A stretch of 17,823 nucleotides of DNA from Chloroflexota bacterium (GCA_021812735.1 JAKAMV010000104.1:1-17823); one strand, 5' to 3'; numbered from the stretch's first letter, positions 5,978 to 13,263 are shown. Notes: a model not told the origin generated them from the letters alone. Made by a program: numbers and translations.

Positions 5978-7098
5978 CCTGGCTTCCCCTCCCCTTCGAT
6001 CGCCAGCCGGACCACGGTGCCCGCGCCCGGCCTGGATCGAACGATCACGGTGCCGCCGACGAGCTCGGCTCTCTCCCGCATGAACTGGAGCCCGAAGTTC
6101 TGCCGCCCGCGGGACCCGATCGCGTCGACGTCGAACCCGCGGCCGTCGTCGCAGACCTCGAGGATCCACGTCCCGCCGGCCTCGGACGTCGCGACGGTGA
6201 CCGTCCGGGCACCCGCGTGCTTACGGGTATTCTGCAACGCTTCCTGCAGGACCCGGAGCACGACCATCTGCTGCATGTCCGTCAGGCGCTCTGCCCGGCC
6301 TTCCAGGACGGTCTCTGCGCGGACCTCCACGCTGGCCGTCAGGGTGGCGAGCGCCTCGCGGATCGCCCCGTCCAGGCCCACCTCGTCGAAGGATGGCGGT
6401 CGGAGCTGGGCGATGAAGCCGCGGATGTCGGCGAGCTCCCGGCGCATGACCTCGCGCAGGTAGCGGAGCTCCGTGCGCGCGAGCCGCGTGTCGCGCTCCA
6501 TGAGCCGCTCGACGTAGTCCACCTGGAAGAACGCGTTCGCGATCATCTGAGCAGGCCCGTCGTGGATCTCCTGCGCCAGCCTGACGCGCTCCTGTTCGCG
6601 CGCCTCGAGCATGCGCATGCGCATCTCCGCGGCGTCCGCAGGGACCTCGCCGCCCGCCGACCGCGCCGGATCGTCGCGCTCCAGGAACCGCCACGCGCTC
6701 TCCAGCCCGCGCGTGACCAGCTCGAGACGGGCGAGGTCGCGTTGACGGTCCCCAAGGTCGGCGCCCGCCATGTCCACGGACCGCCGCAGGTCGTGTCGTA
6801 CGGCGATCGCGGCGGCATCCTCGGCGGCGGCCTCGGTCTCGCGCCCGGCGTCCGTCACGCCGGCCCGATGGTCGCCTTCCGGGACCATCTGCCGGTCCAT
6901 CCGCTCGAGCGTGGACCGGTCCTGGTGCCATCGGCGCAGCTCGATGCGGTGCGTCTCGCGGTACAGGTCCGTGATCGCGCGCAGCTGGTTCGCCGCGTAG
7001 CCGAGCGCGCCCTTCGCCTCTGCGTAGAGCGCGTCGAGCCGCTCGTCGTCCGCGTCCGGACGAGCGACGCGCAGGTCGGAGCCGGCCGGGCCCTCCAT
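5974..7098 (-). CDS. Cytoplasmic DegS/NarL-type sensor histidine kinase (intact)
   Basis: This 374-residue kinase has no membrane segment. A long charged helical N-terminal region (about 20-165) leads to HisKA_3 with H179 (EIHDGPAQMIANAFFQ). A complete HATPase_c follows: N box with N290 (VLQEALQNTRKHA), G1 box CDDGRGFD at 316-323 and G2 box NFGLQFMRERAELVGG from about 334. It should phosphorylate the regulator encoded next, whose start overlaps its stop by ATGA. ATG 7098 is chosen over further-upstream starts because a TATACT hexamer lies 7 bases before it and the extra residues would be low-complexity and run into the divergent gene. It heads the four-gene operon. The sensed signal is unknown; with no transmembrane part it is likely cytoplasmic. 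Confidence 0.92.
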   Translation of the reverse strand: MEGPAGSDLRVARPDADDERLDALYAEAKGALGYAANQLRAITDLYRETHRIELRRWHQDRSTLERMDRQMVPEGDHRAGVTDAGRETEAAAEDAAAIAVRHDLRRSVDMAGADLGDRQRDLARLELVTRGLESAWRFLERDDPARSAGGEVPADAAEMRMRMLEAREQERVRLAQEIHDGPAQMIANAFFQVDYVERLMERDTRLARTELRYLREVMRRELADIRGFIAQLRPPSFDEVGLDGAIREALATLTASVEVRAETVLEGRAERLTDMQQMVVLRVLQEALQNTRKHAGARTVTVATSEAGGTWILEVCDDGRGFDVDAIGSRGRQNFGLQFMRERAELVGGTVIVRSRPGAGTVVRLAIEGEGKPG

Positions 7099-7105
7099 CG
7101 CGACG

Positions 7106-7111
7106 AGTATA
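7106..7111 (-). promoter_or_regulatory. Leaderless-type promoter (TATACT-N7-ATG) of the kinase operon
   Basis: The minus strand reads CGTATACTC and then, 7 bases after the hexamer, ATG 7098. With the usual distance from -10 box to start site, transcription would begin at or next to the A of the ATG. No Shine-Dalgarno is present. The same spacing recurs at six other starts in this window. Confidence 0.6.
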
Positions 7112-7142
7112 CGGGCGCCCCCGGGCGCCTCTGCCGTCACGG

Positions 7143-7206
7143 GGGCACCACCGCTGCGTCGGGGCACCACCGCGGCCCGGACGCCCCGCGGCCCGGGCAC
7201 CACCGC
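7143..7206. repeat. Three direct copies of GGGCACCACCGC between divergent genes
   Basis: The 12-mer occurs at 7143-7154, 7162-7173 and 7195-7206, all on the same strand, within the 207-base region between the divergent kinase operon and the GT2 gene. Start-to-start distances are 19 and 33 bases. The copies may be binding sites for a regulator of one or both promoters. The surrounding DNA is very GC-rich, and the region could instead be part of a longer kinase N-terminus, where the repeats would encode AVVP-like units. Confidence 0.5.
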
Positions 7207-7292
7207 GACCTCAGGGGGCGCCGCGCGACGGCTCGACGGAGACCACGAGGAGGCGCGCCCCGAACGTGCGGGCCGCCGACGCGCCTGCCCCG

Positions 7293-7298
7293 TAAACT
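7293..7298 (+). promoter_or_regulatory. Leaderless-type promoter (TAAACT-N7-ATG) of the GT2 gene
   Basis: CGTAAACTC precedes ATG 7306 by exactly 7 bases, mirroring the divergent kinase promoter (CGTATACTC-N6-ATG counted after the shared C). No ribosome site lies between them. Confidence 0.6.
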
Positions 7299-7305
7299 CC
7301 CTCAG

Positions 7306-8082
7306 ATGCATCCAACGGCCCTGACCGTGGTCCTGCCGGCCTTCAACGAGGAGGCGCGGCTCGGGGCCGGCCTTGACGAGCTGTTCGCCTACATCGATGG
7401 TGAAGAGGCCCGTGCGTCTCTACCGCCCAGGGTCAGCGTCCTCGTCGTGGACGACGGGAGCTCCGACGGCACCGCGGCGATCGCGCGGCATCGACCTGAG
7501 GCCAGGGGTGGTGTGGACGGCACTCCAGCGAGGCTGTCAGTGATGACGGTCCCCCACGGCGGCAAGGGCGCCGCGGTCCGCGCGGGCGTGCTCGCGGCCG
7601 ACGGCGACCTCGTGGTGTTCGCTGATGCCGACATGGCGACGCCGCCCGACCAGCTCGCGCTCCTCGTCGCGGCCTTGCGCGACCACGACGTGGCACTTGG
7701 AAGCCGCATCCAGTCCGACGGGTCCGACATGCGGGCGAGCCAGCCGCTGTTCCGACGTCTCCTGGGGCGGGCATTCCACGCCCTTGCCTCGGTCTGGGCC
7801 GTCGGCCCGGTCCAGGATACGCAGTGCGGCTTCAAGGGCTTCACTCGCGAGGCGGCCGGCGACCTCTTCACGCGCCAGCGGATCCGCAGCATCGTGTTCG
7901 ACGTCGAGATCATCTACCTCGCGCGGCGCCGCGGATTCAGGATCGCCATCGTTCCAGTCCGGTGGGCGGATCGGCGCGGATCGCGGATGCATCCGGGACC
8001 CGGACTGGCACTCCGAGTGGGTTGGGATCTGCTCAGGATTCCAATCGTCCACCGGCGCGAAGCAGGGGCCCGCCGCACGTGA
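7306..8082 (+). CDS. GT2 glycosyltransferase, Alg5/DPM-like (polyprenyl-phosphate sugar synthase)
   Basis: This 258-residue GT-A enzyme has VVLPAFNEEARL (9-20), VLVVDDGSSDGT (45-56), the metal-binding DAD at 107-109 and QDTQCGFKGF (170-179). The last motif is characteristic of dolichyl-phosphate glucosyltransferase (Alg5) and related bacterial enzymes. These transfer a sugar from a nucleotide donor to a polyprenyl phosphate on the cytoplasmic membrane face, making donors for GT-C enzymes. It has no C-terminal membrane segments, so it is probably peripheral. ATG 7306 is supported by the promoter spacing and by the PAFNEE strand beginning at once. It converges with the PIG-V-like gene (35-base gap). 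The sugar, glucose or mannose, cannot be read from the sequence. Confidence 0.9.
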   Translation: MHPTALTVVLPAFNEEARLGAGLDELFAYIDGEEARASLPPRVSVLVVDDGSSDGTAAIARHRPEARGGVDGTPARLSVMTVPHGGKGAAVRAGVLAADGDLVVFADADMATPPDQLALLVAALRDHDVALGSRIQSDGSDMRASQPLFRRLLGRAFHALASVWAVGPVQDTQCGFKGFTREAAGDLFTRQRIRSIVFDVEIIYLARRRGFRIAIVPVRWADRRGSRMHPGPGLALRVGWDLLRIPIVHRREAGARRT

Positions 8083-8117
8083 CATTCGTCACACGGGCCT
8101 GCGGCTGACCCAGTCGG

Positions 8118-9299
8118 TCATGGGTGGATCTTCCATGTGAAGGCCAGCCATGCGAGAGCTCCCTGGAGCACGAGGAAGAGCGTCGGCAACACCAGCCGGA
8201 CCCATGCGGCGCGTCGCCGCGCAAGCACCCAGTCGAACGGCCACGCGACGGCCAGAAACCGCGTCGACGATGTGATCCGGCTCCCCGCAACCAGACCAGC
8301 GAACGGAATCGCCGCGACCAGCCAGTAAGTTGCGGGCATCCTGTCGGGTCGGAAGTACACGAAGAGGAACAGGTGGAAGAGGATCGACCCGAGCCAGACC
8401 GCGAAGGCGAGGTAGGACAATCCGAGGAGCTCCGCCGAGGCGCTCGCCGATAGCGCCCCGGACGTGGGTGACCCGCCCGACTCGCCGAGCGCGATGACGT
8501 AGGGTCGCGTCCACAGCGACTGGCCGTGGAGCCAGGCGAGCGGGTCGCCCGTGACGCTCGCCAGGTGTGCGCTGAAGAGCGCCAGAGCCAGCGGTCCAAG
8601 TGCCAGCCAGGCCCAGGCCCGGCGGGCTCTCATGTCAGGGTCGCGAAGGACGAGGACGAGGAGCGGGATCGCCAGAAGGACCCCGGGCGGGCGCGTGAGT
8701 GTGGCCAGGGCGACGAGGAGACCGGTGAGCACCGGGCGCCGAGTCTCTGCGGCGAGGAATGCGGTCGCCGCCAGCAGGAGGAACAGCCCATCGCTGTATG
8801 CCAGGCCGAACGCGAACGCCCCGGGCGCGACCGCGATGAAGACGAGACTCCACATCGCGGGGTCGCGGCCCATGTGGCGGATCCCCAGCCCGTAGATCGC
8901 GACGAGTGAGGCACCGAACGCGGCATTCGCGACCAGCACGCCGGCGATGTCGACGTCCCCCAAGGTGAGGATCGAGCCGATGCGCGCGAGGATCGGGAAG
9001 AGCGGGAAGAAGACGTAGTCGACGTACGGCCCGAAGACTGGCGCCGCATGGTAGCCGGACACGGCGATCCCGAGGTAGTACCGGCTGTCGTAGATCGTCA
9101 GGCTGGTGAGGAGCGGAGTGTCGGTCCATCTGAGCCACGCAGGAGGTGCCGCCTGCGTGGCCTCCACTGCGACGGCAACGCCGAGCAGGAAGAGCCGCGT
9201 CGTGACGAACAGAGCGGCGATGCGAGGGAGCGCCCATCGCCAGTCCGGCGCGGTCTCGGCCGGGGATGCCATCGTCCTATCGTCGAGTGCGCCGTGCAC
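8118..9299 (-). CDS. PIG-V-like mannosyltransferase (GT-C multi-pass membrane protein)
   Basis: This 393-residue protein has roughly ten hydrophobic segments. The first outer loop holds IYDSRYYLGIAVSGYH (69-84) followed by YVFFPLFPILARI (from about 95). This is the signature layout of the PIG-V family (Asp-containing YLxIAxxGY loop, then FFPLxP), whose eukaryotic members add mannose to GPI anchors from a lipid-linked donor. The bacterial role is probably transfer of a sugar from polyprenyl phosphate to a lipid or glycan at the outer face. GTG 9299 is chosen because TAGACT lies 6 bases upstream; ATG 9272 with a weak AGGA is the alternative. The neighbouring Alg5/DPM-like enzyme could make its donor. 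Confidence 0.8.
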   Translation of the reverse strand: MHGALDDRTMASPAETAPDWRWALPRIAALFVTTRLFLLGVAVAVEATQAAPPAWLRWTDTPLLTSLTIYDSRYYLGIAVSGYHAAPVFGPYVDYVFFPLFPILARIGSILTLGDVDIAGVLVANAAFGASLVAIYGLGIRHMGRDPAMWSLVFIAVAPGAFAFGLAYSDGLFLLLAATAFLAAETRRPVLTGLLVALATLTRPPGVLLAIPLLVLVLRDPDMRARRAWAWLALGPLALALFSAHLASVTGDPLAWLHGQSLWTRPYVIALGESGGSPTSGALSASASAELLGLSYLAFAVWLGSILFHLFLFVYFRPDRMPATYWLVAAIPFAGLVAGSRITSSTRFLAVAWPFDWVLARRRAAWVRLVLPTLFLVLQGALAWLAFTWKIHP

Positions 9300-9305
9300 C
9301 CGGAC

Positions 9306-9311
9306 AGTCTA
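9306..9311 (-). promoter_or_regulatory. Leaderless-type promoter (TAGACT-N6-GTG) of the PIG-V-like gene
   Basis: The minus strand reads CGTAGACTG with GTG 9299 starting 6 bases after the hexamer. It is back to back with the plus-strand promoter at 9372. There is no Shine-Dalgarno sequence at this GTG. Confidence 0.55.
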
Positions 9312-9371
9312 CGGGGTCGATCGCTCGACGCTGGTACCAGGCTTCGGGGGTCACACCCGCCCGCGTCCTGC

Positions 9372-9377
9372 TACGCT
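9372..9377 (+). promoter_or_regulatory. Leaderless-type promoter (TACGCT-N6-GTG) of a mini-ORF
   Basis: CTACGCTC is followed after 6 bases by GTG 9384, which opens a 15-codon ORF and not the large gene. The start context GTGACAC is the same as at 13264, where a large gene begins directly. Confidence 0.5.
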
Positions 9378-9383
9378 CGCCCG

Positions 9384-9431
9384 GTGACACGGCCTCCCGG
9401 CAGGTCCTTCCGCAGGTCGACCCCCGCATGA
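9384..9431 (+). CDS. Putative leaderless 15-codon leader peptide coupled to the membrane GT gene
   Basis: GTG 9384 opens 15 codons (MTRPPGRSFRRSTPA) ending in TGA at 9429-9431, which overlaps the ATG of the next gene as ATGA. The peptide is short, basic and Pro/Arg-rich. Support comes from three sequence facts: a TAnnnT hexamer exactly 6 bases before the GTG, the 4-base overlap, and an equivalent arrangement before the gene at 10816. It probably lets ribosomes that load on a leaderless mRNA reach the large gene, which lacks a good ribosome site. A chance arrangement remains possible. Confidence 0.45.
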   Translation: MTRPPGRSFRRSTPA

Positions 9432-10672
9432 GGAGCGCCAGGCCGCTGGCCCTGCCCGCGCCGTCGTGGCCGGCCGTGCTCACGGCGCTGCTCGTGATGG
9501 CGCTCGCGACCGCCGCGTACCTCCTGTCGAGCCTGCTCCTGTCGGACACGGGGACGTTCTTCGACGCCGGACGGCCCGACTTCTTCTGGCTCGCGGAGGC
9601 CTTCCTGGGTGGCCGGACCTGGCTGGCGCGCCCGCTCGGAGCCCACGACGTCGTGGTCCTCGGCGGCCGCGTCTACGTCCCCTTCGGGCCGGGCCCGGCG
9701 CTCGCGCTCGTCCCGCTCGTGGCCGCGGTGGGCCGGGCGGTCGCCGTCTCCTGGGAGCCGATCGTCGATGCGCTCCTCGCGGGGGCCGGTGTCTCCCTCT
9801 GCTGGGTCCTCGCGGGACGCCTCGGGGTCGCGCGCATCGGAGACCGCATCTGGATCGTCGTCCTCTTCGGGTTCAGCACCGCGATGTGGTGGGTGACCGT
9901 CCGCGGCGGGGTCTGGCACACGGCGCACCTCGTCGCCTCGATCCTCACGCTTCTCGGCCTGGTCGAGGCGTTCGGGCGTCGGCGGCCGGTCCTGCTGGGC
10001 CTCCTCGCCGGCGCCGCATTCCTCACGCGTGCGCCGCTCATCCTCGCGGTGCCGTTCTGGGCGTGGTCGGTGCTGCCGCGCGAGGGCGACCGCGGGTGGG
10101 AGGGCGGACGGCACCCGTCGGTCGCCCGTCGATGGGCGCTCCTCGCGATCGGCCTCGCCCCCGGCGTCCTCTTCGCGTTCTGGTACAACGCCGTCCGCTT
10201 CGGGTCGCCGCTCGAGTCCGGGTACGCGCTCGCGACGCTGCCCGACTGGCTCGCGGACCAGCGCGCCCGGGGCCTCTTCTCGGTCGTCCACCTGCCGATG
10301 AACATCGAGTACTTCCTGCTCAAGCTCCCGCGGTTCACCACGGCCTTCCCGTGGATCCGGCCCGACTGGCTGGGGATGTCGGTCCTCTTCACGAGCCCGG
10401 GCCTGCTCCTGGCGATCCGGGCCGACTGGCGCGACCGCGTCCCGTGGGCGCTCCTCGGCACGGCCGTCCTGGTCCTCGTCCCCAGCCTCCTCTACTACGG
10501 CGGCGGCTGGCTCCAGTACGGCTACCGCTACTTCCTCGACTCGCTCCCCTTCGTGATGGCGCTCGTCGCCCTGGCGGCGGTGCGGGTGGGCGTCGGCTGG
10601 CTGTGGCGGGTCGCGATCGCCTTCGGCGTCGTCGTCAACCTGATCAGCGTCTACTGGGTCTACCGGAGCTGA
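9428..10672 (+). CDS. Multi-pass membrane protein, probable GT-C glycosyltransferase
   Basis: This 414-residue protein has about 9-11 hydrophobic segments. A polar first loop (about 40-75) contains TFFDAGRPDFFWLAEAF with acidic residues where GT-C enzymes keep their catalytic Asp. A middle part contains WHTAHLVASILTLLGLVEAF and AAFLTRAPLILAVPFW, and a late loop has WLQYGYRYFLDSLPF (about 361-375), common in bacterial GT39-like proteins. The likely role is transfer of a sugar from a polyprenyl-phosphate donor at the outer membrane-facing side. ATG 9428 is chosen because the hydrophobic segment starts soon after and because it overlaps the TGA of a 15-codon ORF. Acceptor and sugar are unknown. 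Confidence 0.75.
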   Translation: MRSARPLALPAPSWPAVLTALLVMALATAAYLLSSLLLSDTGTFFDAGRPDFFWLAEAFLGGRTWLARPLGAHDVVVLGGRVYVPFGPGPALALVPLVAAVGRAVAVSWEPIVDALLAGAGVSLCWVLAGRLGVARIGDRIWIVVLFGFSTAMWWVTVRGGVWHTAHLVASILTLLGLVEAFGRRRPVLLGLLAGAAFLTRAPLILAVPFWAWSVLPREGDRGWEGGRHPSVARRWALLAIGLAPGVLFAFWYNAVRFGSPLESGYALATLPDWLADQRARGLFSVVHLPMNIEYFLLKLPRFTTAFPWIRPDWLGMSVLFTSPGLLLAIRADWRDRVPWALLGTAVLVLVPSLLYYGGGWLQYGYRYFLDSLPFVMALVALAAVRVGVGWLWRVAIAFGVVVNLISVYWVYRS

Positions 10673-10689
10673 CGGGGCGGGCGACCGGT

Positions 10690-10714
10690 GGGAGACCGGC
10701 GCCAGCCGGCTCCC
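10690..10714 (+). terminator. Bulged GC hairpin after the membrane GT gene
   Basis: GGGAG, a single A bulge, CCGGC, a 4-base loop, then GCCGG and CTCCC form ten base pairs, starting 17 bases after the stop. It sits just before the TATCCT promoter and probably separates two transcription units. No T-run is present. Confidence 0.4.
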
Positions 10715-10728
10715 GGCCGTGCCGGTGA

Positions 10729-10734
10729 TATCCT
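10729..10734 (+). promoter_or_regulatory. Leaderless-type promoter (TATCCT-N7-GTG) of a mini-ORF
   Basis: GATATCCTC is followed after 7 bases by GTG 10742, which starts a 25-codon ORF. The start context is GTGACCC, resembling the starts at 9384 and 13264. It follows directly on a GC hairpin. Confidence 0.5.
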
Positions 10735-10741
10735 CGGCGCC

Positions 10742-10819
10742 GTGACCCAGCCTGCCACCGTGGACGCCGACCCCGCCTGTCCGGACGGGGGCGCCGCGGG
10801 CCGGAGCGTGCCGTCGTGA
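10742..10819 (+). CDS. Putative leaderless 25-codon leader peptide coupled to the GNAT gene
   Basis: GTG 10742 opens 25 codons beginning MTQPATVDADPAC and ending RSVPS. Its TGA (10817-10819) overlaps the GTG start of the GNAT gene as GTGA. The peptide is acidic, Ala/Pro-rich and has one Cys at position 13, with no membrane segment. The promoter spacing and the 4-base overlap match those of the mini-ORF at 9384. It may act in ribosome delivery or as a regulatory leader (a Cys codon could sense cysteine supply, which is speculation). Conservation was not tested. Confidence 0.45.
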   Translation: MTQPATVDADPACPDGGAAGRSVPS

Positions 10820-11979
10820 CCTCCGGGCCCATCGTAGCCGCGCTGCGCCCCCTCGTCGCGCGCCGCACGACGTTCGACGCGGTCGCGCCCGCCACCTGGG
10901 ACGCCCTCGCCGCCCGCAACCCGTGGGCCACGCCCTTCGCGCGCTGGGCGTTTCACCGGGCGTGGTGGGACGGCTACGGCGAGACCGCGCACGACGAGAC
11001 GATCCTCGTCGTCGATCCCGCCATGGAGGACCGGGGCGAGGAGGCGCTCGTCGCGATCGTCCCGCTCATGCACCGCCACGGCGTCGAGCCCACCGACGAG
11101 GCCCGCCAGACCAGCCTTCGCCGGGAGCCCGACGGGAGGCTGACGCCGCTCGTGGCCACCGACAAGGTGGTGTTCTTCGGGGCGTCGTACCACGCCGACT
11201 ACGCCACGGCCCTGGTCGATCCGGCCGACCTGCCGTCGGTCGCCGAGGCGGTCGTGGACCTGCTGACCGTGGCCGCCGGCCCGCACGCCGCCCATCCCGA
11301 GCCATGGGACGTCGTGGACCTGCGCCGGCTGCGCGAGAGCGACCCCGTGCTCACCGCCTTCCATTCGGCGTTCGCCGCTCGGGCGTCGGGGACGGGCTGG
11401 GAGGTCGGCGTCGAGCAGGAGGACGTCTGCCCGGTGGTCTCTCTCCCGGCGGGCGTGGAAATCGACGGCTACCTCGCGACGCTCGGGAGGAAGGAGCGTC
11501 ATGAGATCCGTCGCAAGGTGCGGCGCGCCGAAGCCGCGGGTCGGATCGACCTCGTCCCCTCGGCGGACCCCCCCGCCGACCTCGAGGCGTTCATCGACCT
11601 CCACCAGCGCCGGTGGGGGGACGACGGCCTCTTCCCGCCCACGGAGGGCGGCGCGATGAGCCGCCGCTTCTTCGCCCGCCTCTTCGAGCTGCTCGCCGGC
11701 GACCCCGTCCTCGACCTGCGGTTCCTGGAGGTGGCCGGCCGGCGCATCGCCGCGGGCGTCGGATTCGACGATGGCGTGTCCGTCTACTACTACAACGCCG
11801 GCGTGGACCCGGACGCGCGCGATCTCTCGCCCGGCGTGGTCATGGTGGAGCGCTACGTGCGCGACGCCCTGGTGCGGGGCAGGAGGCGGCTCGACTTCCT
11901 CCGCGGGAACGAGCCGTACAAGTACGAGTGGGGTGCCGTGGACGAGCCCATCCACCGTCTCCTCGTCACGCGCGCATGA
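10816..11979 (+). CDS. CelD/FemAB-type GNAT acyltransferase (Acetyltransf_6 family)
   Basis: This 387-residue soluble protein has an N-terminal half with NPWATPFARWAFHRAWW (about 35-51) and a C-terminal GNAT-like half. RKERHEIRRK (225-234) is the basic helix typical of the CelD/BcsL group; SVYYYNAGVDPDARDLSPG and FLRGNEPYKYEW (361-372) are the family's cofactor-side and terminal motifs. Members modify exopolysaccharides or transfer aminoacyl groups, but the substrate here is unknown. GTG 10816 overlaps the stop of a 25-codon ORF (GTGA) and has no Shine-Dalgarno. The GT4 gene follows 4 bases after its stop, so the two are probably one operon and act on the same glycan. Confidence 0.85.
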   Translation: MTSGPIVAALRPLVARRTTFDAVAPATWDALAARNPWATPFARWAFHRAWWDGYGETAHDETILVVDPAMEDRGEEALVAIVPLMHRHGVEPTDEARQTSLRREPDGRLTPLVATDKVVFFGASYHADYATALVDPADLPSVAEAVVDLLTVAAGPHAAHPEPWDVVDLRRLRESDPVLTAFHSAFAARASGTGWEVGVEQEDVCPVVSLPAGVEIDGYLATLGRKERHEIRRKVRRAEAAGRIDLVPSADPPADLEAFIDLHQRRWGDDGLFPPTEGGAMSRRFFARLFELLAGDPVLDLRFLEVAGRRIAAGVGFDDGVSVYYYNAGVDPDARDLSPGVVMVERYVRDALVRGRRRLDFLRGNEPYKYEWGAVDEPIHRLLVTRA

Positions 11980-11983
11980 GGAC

Positions 11984-13186
11984 ATGAGCGCACCCCTCCC
12001 CGGCGATCCGCTGTACACGTTCCCGCCGCGCGGACCGCTCCCTCCCGGCGGCCCGGTCCGCGTCGTGGAGCTGCTCGCGACGGGCACGAACGGTGGAGCG
12101 CAGGAGCACGTGTACGGGCTGCTCTCACGGCTCGACCGGGAGCGGTACTCGCCGACCGTTGTCTCGCTGTCACCCGGCGCGTCCGTCCGGCGGATCGCGT
12201 CGCTGGGCGTGCCCACGCTCGTGATCGACGAGCCGGACGACGCCATCGCGGTGGGAGCGCTCGCGGCGTCCATGGTCGACCTGCGGCCCGACGTCCTGCA
12301 CAACCACATGTACCGGGCGGAGCTGGTTGGGACCCGGGCCGCCATCGCCCTCGGCGAGATCGGTCGGCGCCGGCCGTACGTCGTCTCCACCGTCCATTCG
12401 AGCCGCGTCCGATCGCCGGAGGACCGGGCGGAGCTCCGCCGGCTCACCCCGAGGATCGACCAGCTCATCGCGGTCTCGCGGGCGATCGAGGCGAAGATCC
12501 GGCACGAGGAGCGCGTCGGCGCACCCGTGCGGCTCGTGTACAACGGCGTGGACCTCCACCGGTACGACCACCAGGAGCCGTGCTGCACCCTGCGCGACGA
12601 GTACGGGATCGAGGCCACCGCGCCGATCGTCGGGGTCATCGCCCGCCTGGAGCCCGAGAAGGGCCACCGGACGCTGCTCGACGCGTGGCCGCAGGTGCTG
12701 CGCCACGTGCCCGACGCTCGCCTGCTCGTCGTCGGCGAGGGTTCCCTCCTCACGGAGCTCGCCTGGCAGGCGCGGGAGCTGGGGATCGAGCGACGGGTCG
12801 TCTTCACCGGCCGCCGGGACGACGTGCCGGCGGTGACGGCGGCGCTCGACGTGGCCGTCCTGCCCTCGTATCGCGAGGCGCAGGGGATGGTGGTCCTCGA
12901 GGCGATGGCGCTCTCGCGGCCTGTGGTCGCGACGAACGTCGGCGGGATCCCGGAGATGATCGAGGACGGTGTGAGCGGGCTGCTCGTGCCGCCCCACGAC
13001 CCCGATGCGCTGGCGTCGGTGATCGTCCGGCTCCTCCTCGACCATCCGTTCGCGGACACGATCGGCCGGAACGGGCACGATGTCGCCCACGCGCGGTTCT
13101 CGATCGAGTTCATGGTCCGTGCGATCGAGGACATCTACGACGAGGGCGCCCGGGCGGTCCGCCTGCAGGACGCGGTCGCGGTCTGA
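11984..13186 (+). CDS. GT4-family glycosyltransferase (GT-B fold)
   Basis: This 400-residue retaining glycosyltransferase has GTNGGAQEHVYGLL (34-47) in the acceptor domain, DVLHNHMYRAELVG (103-116), VYNGVDLHRY (185-194), VIARLEPEKGHRTLLDAW (218-235, donor domain) and the EX7E motif E298-E306 (SYREAQGMVVLEAM), then VGGIPEMIEDGVSGLLV. GT4 enzymes use nucleotide sugars in the cytoplasm to extend lipid-linked glycans. The first 20 residues are Pro-rich. ATG 11984 lies 4 bases after the GNAT stop and is in a GAGGACATG context. A 9-bp hairpin follows the stop at once. The sugar is not predictable. Confidence 0.93.
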   Translation: MSAPLPGDPLYTFPPRGPLPPGGPVRVVELLATGTNGGAQEHVYGLLSRLDRERYSPTVVSLSPGASVRRIASLGVPTLVIDEPDDAIAVGALAASMVDLRPDVLHNHMYRAELVGTRAAIALGEIGRRRPYVVSTVHSSRVRSPEDRAELRRLTPRIDQLIAVSRAIEAKIRHEERVGAPVRLVYNGVDLHRYDHQEPCCTLRDEYGIEATAPIVGVIARLEPEKGHRTLLDAWPQVLRHVPDARLLVVGEGSLLTELAWQARELGIERRVVFTGRRDDVPAVTAALDVAVLPSYREAQGMVVLEAMALSRPVVATNVGGIPEMIEDGVSGLLVPPHDPDALASVIVRLLLDHPFADTIGRNGHDVAHARFSIEFMVRAIEDIYDEGARAVRLQDAVAV

Positions 13187-13215
13187 CGGGGCGGGTGCGA
13201 GGGCTGCCCGCCCCG
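13187..13215 (+). terminator. 9-bp GC hairpin directly after the GT4 gene
   Basis: CGGGGCGGG pairs perfectly with CCCGCCCCG across an 11-base loop and starts on the first base after the stop codon. There is no T-run. The next promoter (TAGCAT, 13252) follows 37 bases later, so this hairpin probably marks a transcript end. Confidence 0.5.
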
Positions 13216-13251
13216 GCTCCGGCGCCGGTCTGCCGGCCGGGCCCGGGCGTG

Positions 13252-13257
13252 TAGCAT
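13252..13257 (+). promoter_or_regulatory. Leaderless-type promoter (TGTAGCAT-N6-GTG) of the ligase gene
   Basis: TGTAGCATC is followed after 6 bases by GTG 13264 with no ribosome site. The identical TGTAGCATC with the same spacing precedes GTG 15629. Confidence 0.65.
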
Positions 13258-13263
13258 CGGTCC

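Noticed and set aside
5978..6169. Extended N-terminus of the response regulator
   Set aside because: The extra 64 residues are the end of the kinase gene read out of frame; ATG 5977 with the ATGA overlap is the natural start.
7099..7311. N-terminal extension of the first kinase up to the ATG at 7311
   Set aside because: It would overlap the GT2 start on the other strand and add only Arg/Pro/Ala-rich sequence; TATACT-N7-ATG supports 7098.
8077..8095. Stem GTGAC-ATTC-GTCAC between the convergent GT2 and PIG-V-like genes as a bidirectional terminator
   Set aside because: Only 5 bp, overlaps the GT2 stop codon and lacks T-runs; too weak to annotate.
10660..13134. An 824-codon open frame on the minus strand opposite the GNAT and GT4 genes
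   Set aside because: It is antisense to two clear protein families, is Arg/Ser/Pro-rich with no domain pattern, and results from high-GC codon bias in the real genes.
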